From contig NZ_LT732529.1 of NCBI RefSeq assembly GCF_900156865.1, positions 1,143,784-1,207,783 on the forward strand: a DNA stretch of 64,000 bases, written 5' to 3'. Below the pieces are notes generated by a model. That model saw only the letters and a program-made list of their open reading frames with translations. It did no database searches and was not told the DNA's origin. Shown here piece by piece: positions 63,532-64,000 of the stretch (position 1 is the stretch's first letter; each line of letters opens with the position of its first letter). Position numbers and translations under genes: made by a program. The stretch comes from Litchfieldia sinesaloumensis (GTDB lineage Bacteria; Bacillota; Bacilli; Bacillales; Bacillaceae_L).

Positions 63532-64000
63532 CTATCTTGGTTCATTGAACCCCTCAATCATTTCATCTAAATCCTCTGCATCATGCCTTACTTTTGCGTC
63601 AAGATACATAACCCCATAGCCTACAGCAAACAACAAGGTCGTAAAAATTGTTGTAAGGTTTACAATTAAAGTTAGTAAAACACTGTTTCCTAAAAAGATT
63701 CCGAAGGTTGCTTCAACAGCAAAACTAATCGCACTTATTATTAAAAAGAAAATAACATAAAGGCTAAAAAGAACCCAACCACGTTGTTTAGTTAATTGCC
63801 AACTACGAGAAAATCCAGGAGATTCATAGTCTAATACAACTGAACCAAAATAAAAGCCCCAACGTGTTAATAAATAACCGACTCCAACAAATAAGCCAAG
63901 AGCTAACCCAATGATAAAAAGTATTCCGACAAGTGGCATACCAATGGCACCAACTATTCCTACTGGAACCAATATCATAACCGCCACAAAGAAGAAACCA
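63532..64000 (-). CDS. Membrane protein, truncated at the window edge
   Basis: The reading frame is open to the end of the window, so the N-terminus is missing. At least 151 residues with three or more hydrophobic helices (IGLALGLFVGVGYLL, VLFSLYVIFFLIISAI, LLTLIVNLTTIFTTLL) and an acidic tail. It resembles the glycerophosphodiester phosphodiesterase membrane-domain or YeaB-like proteins found upstream of such clusters. It lies 10 bases before the DUF4129 gene. Confidence 0.7.
   Translation of the reverse strand, partial: GFFFVAVMILVPVGIVGAIGMPLVGILFIIGLALGLFVGVGYLLTRWGFYFGSVVLDYESPGFSRSWQLTKQRGWVLFSLYVIFFLIISAISFAVEATFGIFLGNSVLLTLIVNLTTIFTTLLFAVGYGVMYLDAKVRHDAEDLDEMIEGFNEPR

Noticed and set aside
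1-64000. CRISPR arrays, insertion sequences, prophage or integrase genes
   Set aside because: No regularly spaced repeats, transposase motifs or phage structural genes are visible.

Overview
The window is AT-rich chromosomal DNA of a spore-forming member of the Bacillaceae (Firmicutes). Supporting signs are the gene families (YppC/DUF2515, DUF3219, DUF1292, RibU, ThiW, a sporulenol/squalene-hopene cyclase, a SpoIIM-family protein, NsrR with Hmp, and nadA-nadB facing nadS-niaR), strong GGAGG-type ribosome binding sites with many TTG starts, the CIRCE element, and the yybP-ykoY, FMN and TPP riboswitch classes. I see no prophage, insertion sequence, CRISPR array or rRNA operon. It reads as ordinary core chromosome with several small accessory modules.

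Layout. 0-7 kb: ilvD, a nested inverted-repeat element, then de novo NAD synthesis (nadB-nadA, no nadC between them) divergent from nadS and its repressor niaR. 7-10 kb: htpG behind a perfect CIRCE operator, and a patatin-like phospholipase. 9.8-16 kb: a selenocysteine island. A SelW/SelT-type selenoprotein and selB lie on the minus strand; tRNA-Sec (selC), selD and a PhnD/PhnE/PhnC-type ABC transporter lie on the plus strand. Both the SelW-like gene and selD contain an in-frame UGA, and each is followed by a hairpin of the form CGCA-GGTYY-TGCG, so both appear to be true selenoproteins that ordinary gene calling truncates or misses. selA is not in the window. 16-18.7 kb: an AI-2E-family exporter, then a cysteine-pair-rich MarR regulator, a UPF0718/ArsP-type permease and a 44-residue CC-motif peptide, with two matching palindromic operators.

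18.7-36 kb: metabolic and hypothetical genes: luciferase-like monooxygenase, UvrD-like helicase, fumC, pepF, sporulenol synthase, yppC, a Mn2+ (yybP-ykoY) riboswitch controlling a small membrane protein, DUF421, YbaK, a DinB-fold protein, YjbQ and an epimerase. 36-42 kb: vitamin uptake under riboswitches (FMN switch with ribU; TPP switch with an SDR oxidoreductase and thiW), a second luciferase-like monooxygenase and an NhaC-type antiporter. 42-46 kb: MerR/SRPBCC pair, small ORFs, nsrR divergent from hmp (nitric oxide defence). 46-50.5 kb: NCS2 purine permease divergent from a Rieske oxygenase with PurR-like boxes between them, a tiny phospholipase A2-like protein and an MFS transporter. 50.5-54 kb: NAD salvage operon pncA-pncB-nadE. 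54-64 kb: DUF1292, acyl-CoA synthetase, a lipoprotein amidase, an RDD protein divergent from a SpoIIM-family protein, and a MoxR/DUF58/DUF4350/DUF4129 cluster running off the right edge.

The most notable content is the hidden selenoprotein system with its candidate selenium-oxyanion transporter. Next come the TPP-controlled SDR, the twin-operator MarR/permease/CC-peptide module and the PurR-linked Rieske gene. All calls come from reading the sequence and from family knowledge; no database search was run.
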